From: Hofstenia miamia
Taxonomy: Eukaryota > Xenacoelomorpha > Acoela
Assembly: GCA_004352715.1 (NCBI GenBank)
Contig: SCFE01000076.1
Coordinates: 1,759,293-1,823,292 of the forward strand
Direction of reading: 5' to 3'
Length of the DNA stretch: 64,000 bases
The notes below the pieces were generated by a model. The model saw nothing but the letters and a program-made list of their open reading frames with translations. It had not been told where the DNA came from and ran no database searches. Made by a program: the position numbers and the translations under genes. Positions 1 to 11,106 of the stretch are shown piece by piece. Each line of letters starts with the position of its first letter. Position 1 is the first letter of the stretch.

Positions 1-117
1 TCTCCAACCGTGAACTTTGTTTGTTATCTAAACATTTTTATAAAACCAATTAATTTCTCATGCACTATAAAATTTCTCAAATTAATCATGCATTTTATAC
101 TTCCCCTTTTTGCGGAG

Positions 118-590
118 TTATACCCACGCTAACACTGGGCCGTATCTATTGGGTACTTTCCTTTGGCGTGCAGGATACCTATCCTGGTGAAAAGGTGGGT
201 CCTGAGCATTGTCTTGCTCTTCTCTTCGTACCCAAATTTGCTCTGGCTCAGGACTGTGTGCCTGTGCCTCTGACTGATTATCAATGTTGGGTTCGATGAT
301 TGGAATATCAACTTGTTGACACAATGTTAGTTCATCTTCATTTTCCTCTTCCTCTGGATTTTCTGTTTCCAATTCTTCCAACTCATTGTTTGCTAATTCA
401 GTTTCCTTGAATGGTTTCAGCCTATTTATGTGAATGATTTGCCATTTCTTTGGCGGATATTTGATATGTTTGATCTGCACGTTGACCTCATTAATTACTT
501 TTATCACTTTGTATGGCCCAGAATAAGGACTATGTAATTTCTTTACCATTCCTTTCTTAATCACCGGGTGATACAGTAAAACTTTATCAC
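118..590 (-). pseudogene. Gypsy Pol C-terminal end (second copy)
   Basis: The reading frame at 118-564 gives 148 residues matching the end of a Ty3/Gypsy polyprotein. The first 45 residues form a GPY/F-type module (SPYSGPYKVIKV, then IIHINRLKPF) as found at the C-terminus of Gypsy integrases. An acidic tail and a basic end (ARQRKVPNRYGP) follow. The same protein end occurs at 5751-6147 with moderate differences, so this is a second copy of the element, whose downstream part lies outside the window. At 226-228 this copy keeps an Arg codon (CGA) where the other copy has a stop. Upstream (higher coordinates) it does not continue into the rest of integrase: at about 588 it changes abruptly into LTR-like sequence. 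It is a fragment, not a gene. The family assignment is well supported; whether the junction is real or an assembly join is open. Confidence 0.8.
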
Positions 591-808
591 CTCCTTAAGC
601 TGATGCAAGCTTCTCACAGTTTCAGTAAACATCTAACAAATGCAATAAATTCCATTTTCTTCAAAGGCATTTCTTTTCAGTAAAATTTAAAATTTAGTGA
701 GACGCAATCTTTAATTCTTTTTCAGAATTAATTTTTAAATTTTCGTAAATAATAAATTTTTCTAAACAGTTTAGAATTCCAGAACAATCAGATTCCACTT
801 TTAATACA
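589..808 (-). repeat. Truncated 3' LTR
   Basis: About 220 bp matching the first part of the 5' LTR (13736-13949), beginning TGTATTAAAAGTGG and lying 130 bp after the envelope stop. It breaks off at about 589 and continues directly as Gypsy integrase C-terminal sequence. The rest of the LTR is missing. Confidence 0.8.
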
Positions 809-939
809 TTCGCCACTGCCAGATTTGACTTATGAATTTCAAGAAATTCTATGCAAATCTTACCAATATCATATTATAAAAGCCCTCTATAAAATAGATA
901 CCACTAATGTATCATGCATAAATATTTCCATCTTTCTTC

Positions 940-3108
940 TTACGCTTGGGTTACTTGATTTAGATTAGGATAGTGAACTGTTGGAAGACCTGGTGCCAAT
1001 GTTGTCATAGTATGTCGAATTATAGGGCTATCCTCCCTAGGAGCCGTCCTTATCACTATATCATCTTCTTTAATTACGCAAAGTTTATCTTGATTTCCAG
1101 TTCCTCTCCAAAGGCTATGATTTTCCTTGTTCGTCACCACTACGATTTTTGATTCCCCTTTAAACCCATGAAGATGTTGAAGAGGATTATGTAATATAGC
1201 ACGTAACTTCTTTCTTATGCAAAACGCTAGTGACAGCGCTGAAATTGCTCCTATTCCAGTTGTTATAAAGGGCAGAAGAATTGAAATTTTCCAGGGTGTA
1301 AATTCCTGTAAGTCTTTTGATGAAATTATTTTTGCCTTAGCCAAACGATCACCCAGTGGCTTTGCGATTTTCCTCCACTCTTCAACTGAGTCTGGACTTA
1401 ATCTGTTATTGGCTTTGAGATGTACTTGAACCTCCTGAATCAAGTTTTGGTGTGCTTCTGCCAAAGACAGATAAGGTTGTTCTTGTAATGCTGGAAATGC
1501 ATCATAAATTCCTCTTAACGGTCTAGATATCGTCACATCAATTCTTTTATATCCTTCTCTGCATGTCATAAGATCTGGTTTTAGTGTCACGCTTCATCCT
1601 TCCAAAATTTGTCCACATCCTAACCTTATAACACATGCTCGGCAAGCAGGTATCTTATTAGGCATATATTTCTTTTCTATACTATTATTTGTCAGAAATT
1701 TCATACTCGGCGGTGAAACAAAAAGCCAATGGCCATAACCTAGATTCTTTGCGTTTTCTGCTAGAATGTGTGATATCACCTTTGTTTTACATAATTCAAA
1801 AATTTGAGTTTCTAATCCAAAGAACAGTGATACTAAACATGAACTGGCTTTGTTCCAATACGTCAGAAACCCTTGTTCACAGATTCTTAATGATCCACCT
1901 TTGCAAAATTTTAATGTTTCGGAATCCAATTCTGCGAACATAGAATTATCTTGACTTACGGCTAAGTATGGTGTCTCTAGTATCCAGGTTGTAAATAGCT
2001 TCCCATCAGTTGATGCCATTGGAAGTGATGTCGCATGATAAACATAAAACTGTTGACTCATTGAGTTGAATGGGATTCCCATTCTGACATGAAGTCCATA
2101 CGGTGTGACATACACAGCATCTACAAGTTTGGATTGATAATACGCTAAAATTCTTTTAGTTGATAATGTAGGACTTAAACGAGTTTCACGCTGAAGTTCC
2201 TCATTTGCTAAAACTGGGACTAACTTCTTTAGATCTTTTGGAGAGACTAAACTAGGTGGTAGGTAGCCTTCTGTCAAAGACGGTATTACTTGGAGTAGCA
2301 ACGCTGTGTAGCTCCGTACCCCTATCCTAAATGATTTTAAGCTTGCAAACTTCGCCCCTAAATGGGCCGTCCAATTTGTTTCAACTAAAAAGAGTTTAAT
2401 GTATTCACAGTAAAACCTAGCTACATTTGGAATTGACTCCTGCAATTCGTGTAAGGTATCTAAAATTTTTTTCTTTTCTTCCCACAATTTCTTTAATTCT
2501 GTTGTGACCAGCACAAATTTCTCATCAGTTTGAGTGGTGAGGAGATGTATATCTTCGGTATGTTGATTTGTTCCTTCTAAAATCTCATTTACTTTTTCTT
2601 TCAAATGTTCAGTTTGTTCACATTTCCTAAGCCAACATTTAATGGGTTCTGCAATTGAAGCACCCACGCTTAACATTCCCAAAATTCCGGCAATCGCTAA
2701 TCCCACGGCCCTGCGCCTATGATGAGGATAGGGGTGAGTTCCTGCTTCTGGTAAACTTTCCGGAATTAACATTTTTGCTTGAATTTTCATTTCCTCCAAT
2801 TCCCTTTCAATTTCTTTTCCTTCTTGATTTATGAGTCAAGCCAACCAGTTCACTATGCTCTCACGATCAGAATCTCTCTTCTCACAACTCTCTTCATTTC
2901 CATTTATTTTCAACTGAAACTCTGGCATTTTCCTGACCAACTCTTGTGAAAAATTTACTGCTGGGAATGGTACTAAGAATTCAACCATTTTCCAATGTTC
3001 GGTTTGTGTGACTTCAAATTGTTGATTAAACAAAATTCCATTCTCTATCTGTCCCGCTATCTGCAGCCATGTTAAACTGTAGAAGAGACTCTTCACGAGA
3101 ACAGACAT
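940..3108 (-). pseudogene. Envelope glycoprotein of the retrovirus-like element
   Basis: A single frame of 723 codons with in-frame TGA at 2836-2838 and 1594-1596. It begins with a probable signal peptide (MSVLVKSLFYSLTWLQIAGQ). A short N-terminal subunit of about 130 residues ends at a basic cleavage-like site (HHRRR, about 2708-2718). A glycine/alanine-rich hydrophobic stretch (AVGLAIAGILGML) follows directly, as expected of a fusion peptide, then a heptad-like coiled coil rich in Glu, Lys and Leu. Near the C-terminus a membrane segment (ISILLPFITTGIGAISALSL, about 1218-1290) is followed by basic residues and a cytoplasmic tail of about 90 residues. The short-subunit/long-subunit plan resembles F-type class I fusion proteins of baculoviruses and errantiviruses. 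This is a structural inference. The two stops make this copy inactive. Confidence 0.75.
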
Positions 3109-3217
3109 CCTAAATTATAATATCATTGCGTGATTTAACGTCTTTCTTACTTAGTGTTCAAAACTGTACTCATTAATAAATATCTTAAATTTTCTGAATT
3201 TGATTCGTCTTTTGGAA

Positions 3218-4405
3218 TCATTTATACTTTTGCAGGAATACTCTCCATTCAGCAGTAATTTCGTCCCTCTTACTCTGCTCTACTTGTGTCCAATCATCTG
3301 CCGGGAAGTTTGGGTGCTTGGTGGCAAACTGTGCATATAGGATCGTCAACCATTCCCTTCGGTCTAAATGATGTTTCAACCAAACTTCCTCTGATGGTAT
3401 TTGAATCTGGCTACGTTGGAGGATCTCTTCCAACTTTTGGAACACATTTACATTTCTTTTTCTAAATTGAAGTATTCTCTGCGCCAACTCGTAAGTTAGT
3501 TGCGAATCAAATCGGCTATCATGTGGCTGAAGGCCTTGTTCTCTTAGTTTTCTGATTCTGTCTGGGCATACTTTCTCCGCTAAAGATGTTAATGAGAAGG
3601 AAGGCATCTCCTGAATCGCGGCTTCTAGTAATTGTTCTTCTTTAATCTCCTGAGGCTTTTGTATATTCAATAGGAACATGATCTTCGTTTCCATCCTATA
3701 AGCGAGATCGTATACAGGAATTCCCCAATTATGCAAACCCAGCATTGGACAGTCTTGGGTGCCATTGAATAATATTATTCCTGTCGCTTTCATTTGTATT
3801 AACTTCTCATAAATTTGTTCAGGTCAATGGTTAGAATTTAAAAATTCCGCCTGTGCATTGGTACTGTTCAGGAATGCTAAAGCAGGATGTTCCCTGTCCA
3901 CAAACTCCAAAAACTCCTGCATTCGTTGTATACTTATTCGCTCCTGAAATTGTTCCATGTTCCTGCAATATAAAAGATTATCTGTTATTTCAAATTGTTT
4001 TCTTGCCTTCCAGTATATTTTTCTACCCTCTAGATCATGATAATGTATAGTGGCCATCGGGTAATTAACTGCCACTGGTGGCTTCAGCAGGTATTTCAGC
4101 GAAGTTTCACCATTATAAATCGCACAATCTAGAGGAACCATCACAACTCTACTGCAGGTTATATTCACGTTTTCAATTTGCCTTCTAGCCACTTCAATCA
4201 TGGGTTGAGGGATTTCCCGAGGCCGCACCATGGCGCAAATAAACTCCAAATCCAATGCCACCAAGCTTTCACTTTCCCATGATCTGCTCTGAACAGCACA
4301 TATGTATTTTTGAGTGACGGTTTTTGGTCTATGTAATTTAGCCTTGAATTCTAGGTACCAATGCTCATTATTTTGGTGACCTACTTGGATCTCCCGAATC
4401 TCCAT
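3218..4405 (-). pseudogene. Unidentified ORF between pol and env
   Basis: One frame of about 396 codons interrupted by a TGA at 3824-3826 and closed by a TGA at 3218-3220. The first half (193 residues) has IPQPMIEVARRQIENVNITCSRVVMVPLDCAIYN; the second half (191 residues) is helical and charged with EEQLLEAAIQEMP and a C-terminal DDWTQVEQSKRDEITAEW. No signal peptide or membrane segment is seen, so it is probably not envelope. I recognise no family. The frame stays open some distance upstream of the first ATG, so the true start is unknown and it may be spliced. Its position and conservation of length suggest an extra gene of the element. Confidence 0.5.
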
Positions 4406-4559
4406 AATCTCATCATTTTCGTGGGATTCCAGGTCACCATCCCATTCTTTGATCTTTTCTGTATCCAGGCATGATGATTCTTCGGGGAAAGGTCTTAAAG
4501 TAGGGAAATATAGAGTGACTGTCCTTACACCATTGCTTCGCCTCCATTTGCTTCAGTAC

Positions 4560-5750
4560 TTCCTTTTGGATATTCTGCCTGGCATCTAGATAAATACATT
4601 ATTGTTTAAGTACTTAATTTGCATTCCCAACAAAGAAATTTTTCAGTTAAAATCAATTTGTCAACTACTCTAATGAGTACAGCTTCAAAAATTTAATTAT
4701 ATAGTTCTCGATTACTATGTTTCATTTCACGGTATCAATACCTCTATTTCATTCTTGTAATCTAACTTTTTCTAAACATTCAAATTCATGATAACACTAG
4801 GTAATTTAGGTGTTTATGGACATACCATTTCCGCTGTAATAATAGTATTAAAGTATAATGTAACAATTAATTTTACTCTTTAATCACGTCTTAAATCTAA
4901 AGTTCCGCAAATTTAGTCAATGTGAGGTCCGACTGTGGTCGAGACTTATTATTAACTGCTTAACCACTGATAATTAGCCATTACCAAAAACTTTGGCTAC
5001 TAATGCCTTAAACTGCGTCTTCACTTCCCTTGTGCTAATTGTTTGATACAAGTTTATGTGTTTGGTCTAGGTCTAGTACGGTCATTAATTTTTATTCCAC
5101 CTTTGTAATTCCGCATTACTCATTGATTAACTACAAGTTTACATATAGATCTTTCAGAACAGTCGAGTAGTGAGTTTATGAGGTACCCTAATTTTTCAGA
5201 AGTTTAAAACCTCGACTTCTCTCAGTTTTAACTACTACTTTATATGCATACAATTAACGCTATATATAAAAAAACATTTATTTTTCATTAATTGAATGAG
5301 GCTACAATTCGCTCTCTTTGAGCTTTGTGCTTTCTTCTCTGTCGACGATGCTGCGCATGGCAGCTCGCCACCCTGAATCTCTCCCAGGGTGTGATGTATC
5401 CCACCACTATCCAGACCTCTTTTCCAAACTCCCTTGAGACCTTAGTGCCGTAATACTCCGGAAACATGATAGTTTTCATCTTCTAAAAACAATTACTATT
5501 TTCCATGCAGTTAAATTAATTACAACACCTAAAGAAAAACTAAAAATATTAATGTTTCTAAACTACAAATAGGAATGAATATAAACAGTCTACTTTAATG
5601 TGCAAGTCCACAATCTAGACCATCTTCTATTCCTCTCCAACCGTGAACTTTGTTTGTTATCTAAACATTTTTATAAAACCAATTAATTTCTCATGCACTA
5701 TAAAATTTCTCAAATTAATCATGCATTTTATACTTCCCCTTTTTGTGAAG
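4560..5750. other. Spacer between pol and the envelope region
   Basis: AT-rich sequence with no domain I can recognise apart from the small basic ORF noted separately. In retrovirus-like elements this region may contain splice sites for a subgenomic env mRNA; I cannot place any with confidence. Confidence 0.4.
5288..5479 (-). CDS. Small basic ORF between pol and env, uncertain
   Basis: 63 residues with a strongly basic C-terminal part (QHRRQRRKHKAQRERIV). I recognise no family. It lies in the spacer between pol and the envelope region, where retrovirus-like elements may carry accessory exons, but length and composition alone do not show that it is expressed. Confidence 0.2.
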   Translation of the reverse strand: MKTIMFPEYYGTKVSREFGKEVWIVVGYITPWERFRVASCHAQHRRQRRKHKAQRERIVASFN

Positions 5751-6147
5751 TTATACCCACGCTAACACTGGGCCGTATCTATTGGGTACTTTTCTTTGGC
5801 GGGCAGGATACCAATCCTGTTGAAAAGGTCTGTCAGGAGCATTTTCTTGATCTTCTCTTCATACCCAAATTTGCTCTGGCTCTGGACTTGGTGCCTGGGA
5901 CTCTGACTGATTCTTGATGTTGGGTTCCACTATGGGAATATCAACTTGCTGACACAATGTTAGTTCATCTTTGTTTTCCTCTTCGCCTGGATTTTCTGTT
6001 TCCAATTCTTCCATCTCATCATTTGCTAATTCAGTTTCCTTGTATGGCTTCAGCCTATTTATGTGAACGATTTGCCATTTCTTCCGCAGATATTTGATAT
6101 GTTTAATCTGTACATTAACCTCATTGATTACTTTTACCACATCATAT
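5751..6147 (-). pseudogene. Gypsy Pol C-terminal tail
   Basis: Continuation of the integrase after the gap: NEVNVQIKHIKYLRKKWQIV, HINRLKPYKETELAND and an acidic tail. The frame stops with TGA at 5859-5861. The parallel copy has CGA at the matching place (226-228) and continues about 36 more residues to its own TAA at 118-120, so the stop here is a loss. The lost part is still recognisable down to 5751. Non-coding sequence follows toward the next ORF. Confidence 0.8.
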
Positions 6148-6185
6148 NNNNNNNNNNNNNNNNNNNNNNNNNNNNNNNNNNNNNN
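6148..6185. other. Assembly gap, 38 N
   Basis: Interrupts the GPY/F module of the integrase. Comparison with 118-590 suggests little or no coding sequence is missing, so the N count is probably arbitrary. Confidence 0.7.
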
Positions 6186-7423
6186 TATGGCCCAGAATAA
6201 GGACTATGTAATTTCTTCACCATTCCTTTCTTAATTGCTGGGTGATACAGTAAGACTTTATCGCCCACTAAGAACTCCTGGAAACAAACCTTTTTATTAT
6301 AGTAATCACTCATCGTTTCCTGTGCTTGTCCAGTAGCTTCTAACACCGTTTGATGCAGGCAACTCAGGTTCATCTTTAAATCTAAAATATATTGATGTAT
6401 ATTATCATAATGAGGTCTTTGATCTTCCGATTCTGGTAACAGCAGTTGCACTGGAACCCACGTTTTCCTACTGAACATAACTTGAAAAGGAGAGACGCCT
6501 GTAGACTGATGTTTACTGGTGTTATATGCGAAGCACGCCTGTTCTATAAACTGATCCCAGTCAATCAAGGTTTTGTTCCATCGTTCTGTTTGTCCATTTC
6601 CTTGCGGATGAAATGCTGTTGTTCGTAATTTCTTAATATCTAAAAGAAAACATAGTTGATGGATTAAATTGCTCTCGAAATTCCTTCCTTGGTCTGTCAA
6701 AATATGGTCGGGAAGACCAAACTGGGTAAATATTCTATTAACTAAAACTTTCACAGTCAATTCCACCGTCGAATCTACTAAGGGAAATGCAAATGAAAAT
6801 TTTGAAAATAGGTCCACTACTGTTAAAATCCACTTATTTCCCGCTTCACTTTTGGGTAAAGGACCCATGAAGTCAGCAGCGATTATTTCGAAGGGATAAC
6901 CTACCTTAATGGATTTCATAGGTGCCCTTACTGCTGGTACCGGATATTTTCTTTTATTGCATCTCTCGCACGCATTTATATAAGATATCACATCATTGGT
7001 CATACCTACCCAAAAATACAATTCTTTTATTTTGTTATTTGTTTTTGATATTCCAAGATGCCCACCTGAAGCCATACTATGAACTGTCTTTAAAACCTTA
7101 GATATAAATACCCTAGGTATGATTAATTTTAAAGGTTGTTTAGGTTCCCTAAGATATAATATTTGATCTTGTTCAAATAAATTTTCCCATCTTGACCACA
7201 AATAAAGAGTCTCCCGCGGAGCACCCTGCAAACTTTGTTTATCTGGTTTTATCAAAACCTTTTCAGAAATGAACTTCTTATATATTGGACCTATTATTAC
7301 ATCTTGTTTTTGAGCTTGGATGAATTTTTCTTTCTCTTCACAACCCAATTTTATTGAGAATGTTAGTAAGTCCCTAGGGTCATCTATTCCTTTGTCTGTC
7401 TCTCTAAGACTTATCGGGTCCAA
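6186..7423 (-). pseudogene. Gypsy Pol: integrase
   Basis: About 410 residues of Gypsy integrase. The zinc-binding HHCC module is visible (SGGHLGISKTNNKIKE, then INACERCNKRK). The catalytic core has all three acidic residues: ADFMGPLPK, LTDQGRNFES and HPQGNGQTERWNKTL. The C-terminal part with VGDKVLLYHPAIKK leads into the GPY/F module, which is cut by the gap 6148-6185. Integrase joins element DNA to the host chromosome. The domain order and spacing are those of Ty3/Gypsy elements, and this stretch is the best preserved part of pol. Confidence 0.9.
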
Positions 7424-8001
7424 TCTGCTTAATGCGTCGGCATTTTAATGTTTAGCTCCAGATTTATGTACTATGTCGAAATCAAATTCTGCCACCTGTA
7501 TAATTGACCACTGATTTCCCTGAAATTCCGCAGCCACTTTAAGCTAGCATGGTCTGTAATTACAGTAAACTTCCTACCATATAGATAATGTTTAAATTTT
7601 CGAACTGCCCAGACAACTCCCAACAATTCTTTTTTTGTAGTGGAATAGTTTAATTCCAAACCTTGTAAAGCACGACTCGCATAAGCAACCACTGTTTCTC
7701 CATTCTCGCCACGTTGAGACAACACCGCGCCCAGGGCCTCTCCACTTGCGTCTGTTGATAATATGAATTCCTTCGTTACATCTGGATAGTCTAATATAGG
7801 TGCTGAGATTAATTTTTGTTTTAACTTTTCAAAAGCCTGCTGCTGGTCAGCTTCCCAGTCAAATGGACAATTTTTGCATAACAATTTAGTCAAAGGGTAA
7901 GCTAACTCTGCATAACCTTCCACAAATCGTTGATAATACCCAGTTAGACCTAAGAAGCTGCGTAGTTGTGTTATGTTTGACGGGGGTTTTAAAAGTTTCA
8001 C
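7424..8001 (-). pseudogene. Gypsy Pol: RT end and RNase H
   Basis: The frame 7471-8001 starts in the RT tail (FLGLTGYYQRFVEGY) and runs through the tether (FDWEADQQQAFEKLK) into a Gypsy RNase H: FILSTDASGEALGAVLSQ with the catalytic Asp, YASRALQGLELNYSTTKKELLGVVWAVRKFKHYLYG with the catalytic Glu, and TDHASLKWL. RNase H degrades the RNA strand during reverse transcription. The frame shifts near 7510, and the continuing frame (EFDFDIVHKSGAKH) then meets a TAA at about 7445 before NADALSRLDP. This copy is therefore broken between RNase H and integrase. Confidence 0.85.
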
Positions 8002-8028
8002 NNNNNNNNNNNNNNNNNNNNNNNNNNN
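8002..8028. other. Assembly gap, 27 N
   Basis: The sequence on either side again overlaps: both flanks encode LLKPPSNITQLRSFLGLTGYY, so this gap also separates overlapping pieces of the same RT-RNase H region. Confidence 0.85.
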
Positions 8029-9360
8029 CGTCTGTAGATAAGATGAATTCCTTCGTTACATCTGGATAGTCTAAAATAGGTGCCGAGATTAATTTTTGTT
8101 TTAACTTTTCAAAAGCCTGCTGCTGGTCAGCTTCCCAGTCAAATGGACAATTTTTGCGTAACAATTTAGTCAAAGGGTAAGCTAACTCTGCATAACCTTC
8201 CACAAATCTTCGATAATACCCAGTTAGACCTAAGAAGCTGCGTAGTTGTGTTATGTTTGACGGGGGTTTTAAAAGTTTCACTGCCTCTATTTTCTCGTCG
8301 TCGCATTCTAGCCCTTTCTTAGAAATCTTATGGCCCAGAAATTTTAATTCCTTCTTGAAAAAGACACATTTCTTAGCACACAATTTCAATCCCGCATTTC
8401 TAAGTACCATGGCTACCTTTCCAAAATTTTCAAGTGTTTGGTCAAATGTCTTTCCAATTACCAAAATATCATCCAAATAAATGAGGCACACCTTATACAG
8501 TAATTCACCTAAAACAAAATCCATTCATCTTTGAAATTGTGAAGGTCCACTCAAAATACCAAAAGGTAAAATGTTAAAGTGAAAGTGACCTGACGGGACT
8601 GAGAAAGCCGTCTTATGTACGTCACACTCCTTTATTTTCATTTGATGATAATCACTTACCAAATCTAAAGAAATGAAGTATCGAGAGCCCTGAATAGAGT
8701 CTAGTATATTTTCAATGTTCAGAAGAGGATACACACTTACCCTCACCAATTTTGCATTCACTGTTTTTCTATAATCAATGCAGACTCTTAATTTGTTATC
8801 TTTTTTTCGTACTAACACGACTGGTGAGTTCCACAAGCTATTTGACTTTGAAATGACCCCTAACTGTAGCATTGAATTAATTTGTTGTCTAAGTTCATTT
8901 TGGAAAGCCAAAGGAACTTGGTGGGGTCGCACATTTACAGGTCGTTCATCTGTTGTATTCAATTCCAGTGGCATCAGATCGCAACTTCCCAATTCTTCCG
9001 AACTTAGTGTGAACACGTTTTTGAACTTCTCGATTTGTTTTAGGAAAGTTGACTTTTTGGATGGAAGAAGTTCAATCTCGTCAAATTTAATCTGCCTGAG
9101 AATTTCAGTCATCCTCTTAGATCTTTTCACCTCTGAACTCTTCTGGCTTGCCGTCACAGGCTCTGCTTTATCTAAATGTATTGAAAAATTAACAAAATCC
9201 CTAAGTTTATTTTGATTTGGAGCTGGGTTAATAATTTCAATTTCTTCGGCCATATTATATTCAAAAGGATAACTATTAGCTTCATTTTTGAAGTAAATTC
9301 TTTTAGTTCTGAAGTCAATAGCACTTTGGCAATCTCTTAATACGTCACAGCCTAAAATGA
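8029..9360 (-). pseudogene. Gypsy Pol: protease end, RT, RNase H start (copy B)
   Basis: This repeats the segment of copy A from the protease motif ILGCDVLRDC through RT (RVCIDYRKTVN, VPSGHFHFN, YLDDILVIGK) to the RNase H start (KEFILSTD). The frame is broken by a TGA at 8525-8527 just before MDFVLGELL. Differences from copy A are scattered substitutions, for example LYKVCLIYLDD against LFKACLVYLDD, so it is a different copy or allele rather than an exact repeat. It ends at the gap 8002-8028. It probably does not lie in tandem with copy A in the genome. Confidence 0.8.
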
Positions 9361-9361
9361 N
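9361..9361. other. Single-N assembly join
   Basis: On one side the minus-strand sequence reaches the RNase H start (SAPILDY); on the other it restarts back in the protease (ILGCDVLRDC). Coding order runs backwards across one base, so two overlapping sequences were joined here. Confidence 0.85.
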
Positions 9362-11013
9362 GGATAGTCTAAGATTGGTGCTGACATGAGTTTTTGTTTC
9401 AAATTTTCGAAAGCCTCTTGCTGTTCTGTATCCCAATTGAATGGAGCATTTTTCCATAACAATTTGGTTAATGGAAAAGCTATATTTGCATACCCTTCCA
9501 CAAATCTTCTGTAATATCCAGTGAGTCCTAAGAAACTGCGTACCTGAGTCAAATTTGATGGCGGTTTTAAAAGTTTCACTGCCTCAATTTTCTCCTCATC
9601 ACATTCCAGCCCTTTCTTCGAGATCTTATGGCCCAGAAATCTTATTTCCTTCTTGAAAAAGACACATTTCTTAGCACACAATTTCAATCCCGCATTTCTA
9701 AGTACCATGGCTACCTTTCCAAAATTTTCAAGTGTTTGGTCAAATGTTTTTCCAATTACCAAAATATCATCCAAATAAACGAGGCACGCCTTAAACAGTA
9801 ATTCACCTAAAACAAAATCCATTAGTCTTTGAAATTGCGAAGGCCCGCTCGAAATACCAAAAGGTAAAACGTTAAAGTGAAAATGGCCTGAAGGGACTGA
9901 GAAAGCCGTCTTATGTACGTCACACTCCTTAATTTTCATTTGATGGTAACCACTTACTAAATCTAAAGAAATGAAGTATCAAGAGCCCTGAATAGAATCA
10001 AGTATATTCTCAATGCTCGGAAGTGGATAAGCACTTATGCTCACCAATTTGGCATTCATGGTTTTTCTATAATCGATGCAGACTCTTAGTTTGTTATCTT
10101 TTTTTCGTACTAACATGACTGGTGAATTCCACGAGCTGTTTGATCTAGAAATGACCCCTAACTGTAGCATTGAATTAATTTGTTGTCTAAGTTCGTTTTG
10201 GAACGCTAAAGGAACTCTCTGGGGTCGCACATTTACAGGTCGTTCATCTGTTGTATTCAATTCCAGTGGCATCAGATCGCAACTTCCCAATTCTTCCGAA
10301 CTTAATGCGAACACGTTTTCAAACTTCTTGATTTGTTTTAGGAAAGTTGGCTTTTCAGATGGAAGAATTTCAATCTCGTCGAATTTAATCTGCCTGAGAA
10401 TTTCAGTCATCCTCTTAGATCTTTTCACCTCTGAACTCTTCTGGCTTGCCGTCACAGGCTCTGCTTTATCTAAATGTATTGAAAAATTAACAAAATCCCT
10501 AAGTTTATTTTGATTTGGTGCTGGGTTAATAATTTCAATTTCTTCGGCAATATTATATTCAAAAGGATAACTGTTAGCCTCATTTTTGAAATAAATTCTT
10601 TTAGTTCCAAAGTCAATAGCACTTTGGCAATCCCTTAATACATCGCAACCTAAAATGACAGTCTCTAAGAGATCTGCCACTACAAACACATTTGCAATAA
10701 TCGTTTGTGTATTTAAAGTAATTTCAATATTAGTTTTTCCCTTAATAGTTAATGGTTGCCCATTAGCTGCGAACACTTTAATCAAATTATCAAATTGTAT
10801 TTCATTTCCTAGTTTATGAACAAAGGTTTCGTTAATCAGTGAAATCAGACTTCCACTGTCTATTAATATTGTTGTTGTGTGCCCCTGAATTGGTAATTTA
10901 ATATACACTAAAGAATCCATTGTTTTGTCTAAATTATGTAAATAAATGTTTGTCCCTTTAGCCGAGCTTACCTCGGCATTAGCTAGTTTTAATTCATATT
11001 TCTCTGTGGACAC
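9362..11013 (-). pseudogene. Gypsy Pol: protease and reverse transcriptase (copy A)
   Basis: The first part (9979-11013) holds an aspartic protease (ILIDSGSLISLI, then VILGCDVLRD) followed by the RT N-terminal region (LELNTTDERPVNVRP, QLGVISRSNSSWNSPVMLVRKKD, RVCIDYRKTMN). The second part (9362-9939) continues with FSVPSGHFHFNVLPFG, the catalytic YLDD, LGHKISKKG and FLGLTGYYRRF. The two are separated by a TGA at 9979-9981 where the parallel copy at 8681-8683 has CGA. The track starts at a GTG; the true product would be made as Gag-Pol. The reading ends at the single N at 9361, in the first residues of RNase H. The enzyme copies element RNA into DNA in cytoplasmic particles; this copy cannot do so as it stands. 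Confidence 0.85.
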
Positions 11014-11106
11014 GATCTAGAGAAGTGGCCTTTTTTCTGGCACCTGTAAATTCATATTTCTCTGTGGACACGATCTAGAGAAGTGGCCTTTTTTCTGGCA
11101 CCTGTA
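10991..11106. repeat. 58-bp tandem duplication at the gag-pol boundary
   Basis: Two exact-looking 58-bp units (10991-11048 and 11049-11106) cover the zinc-knuckle coding sequence. 58 is not a multiple of three, so the duplication puts gag and pol into one frame separated by a TAG at 11017-11019. That arrangement is a by-product of the duplication. Confidence 0.9.

Noticed and set aside
1594-2838. In-frame TGA codons in the envelope as selenocysteine or reassigned codons
   Set aside because: Host and transposon frames in the window use TGA as a stop, and comparable TGAs in pol are explained by CGA-to-TGA decay.
8778-9215. 145-codon plus-strand frame, repeated at 10076-10513
   Set aside because: It is antisense to the protease/RT region of pol; both copies follow pol conservation.
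11011-11025. Gag-Pol made by UAG readthrough in one frame
   Set aside because: The same-frame arrangement exists only because of the 58-bp tandem duplication; without it pol lies in the -1 frame.
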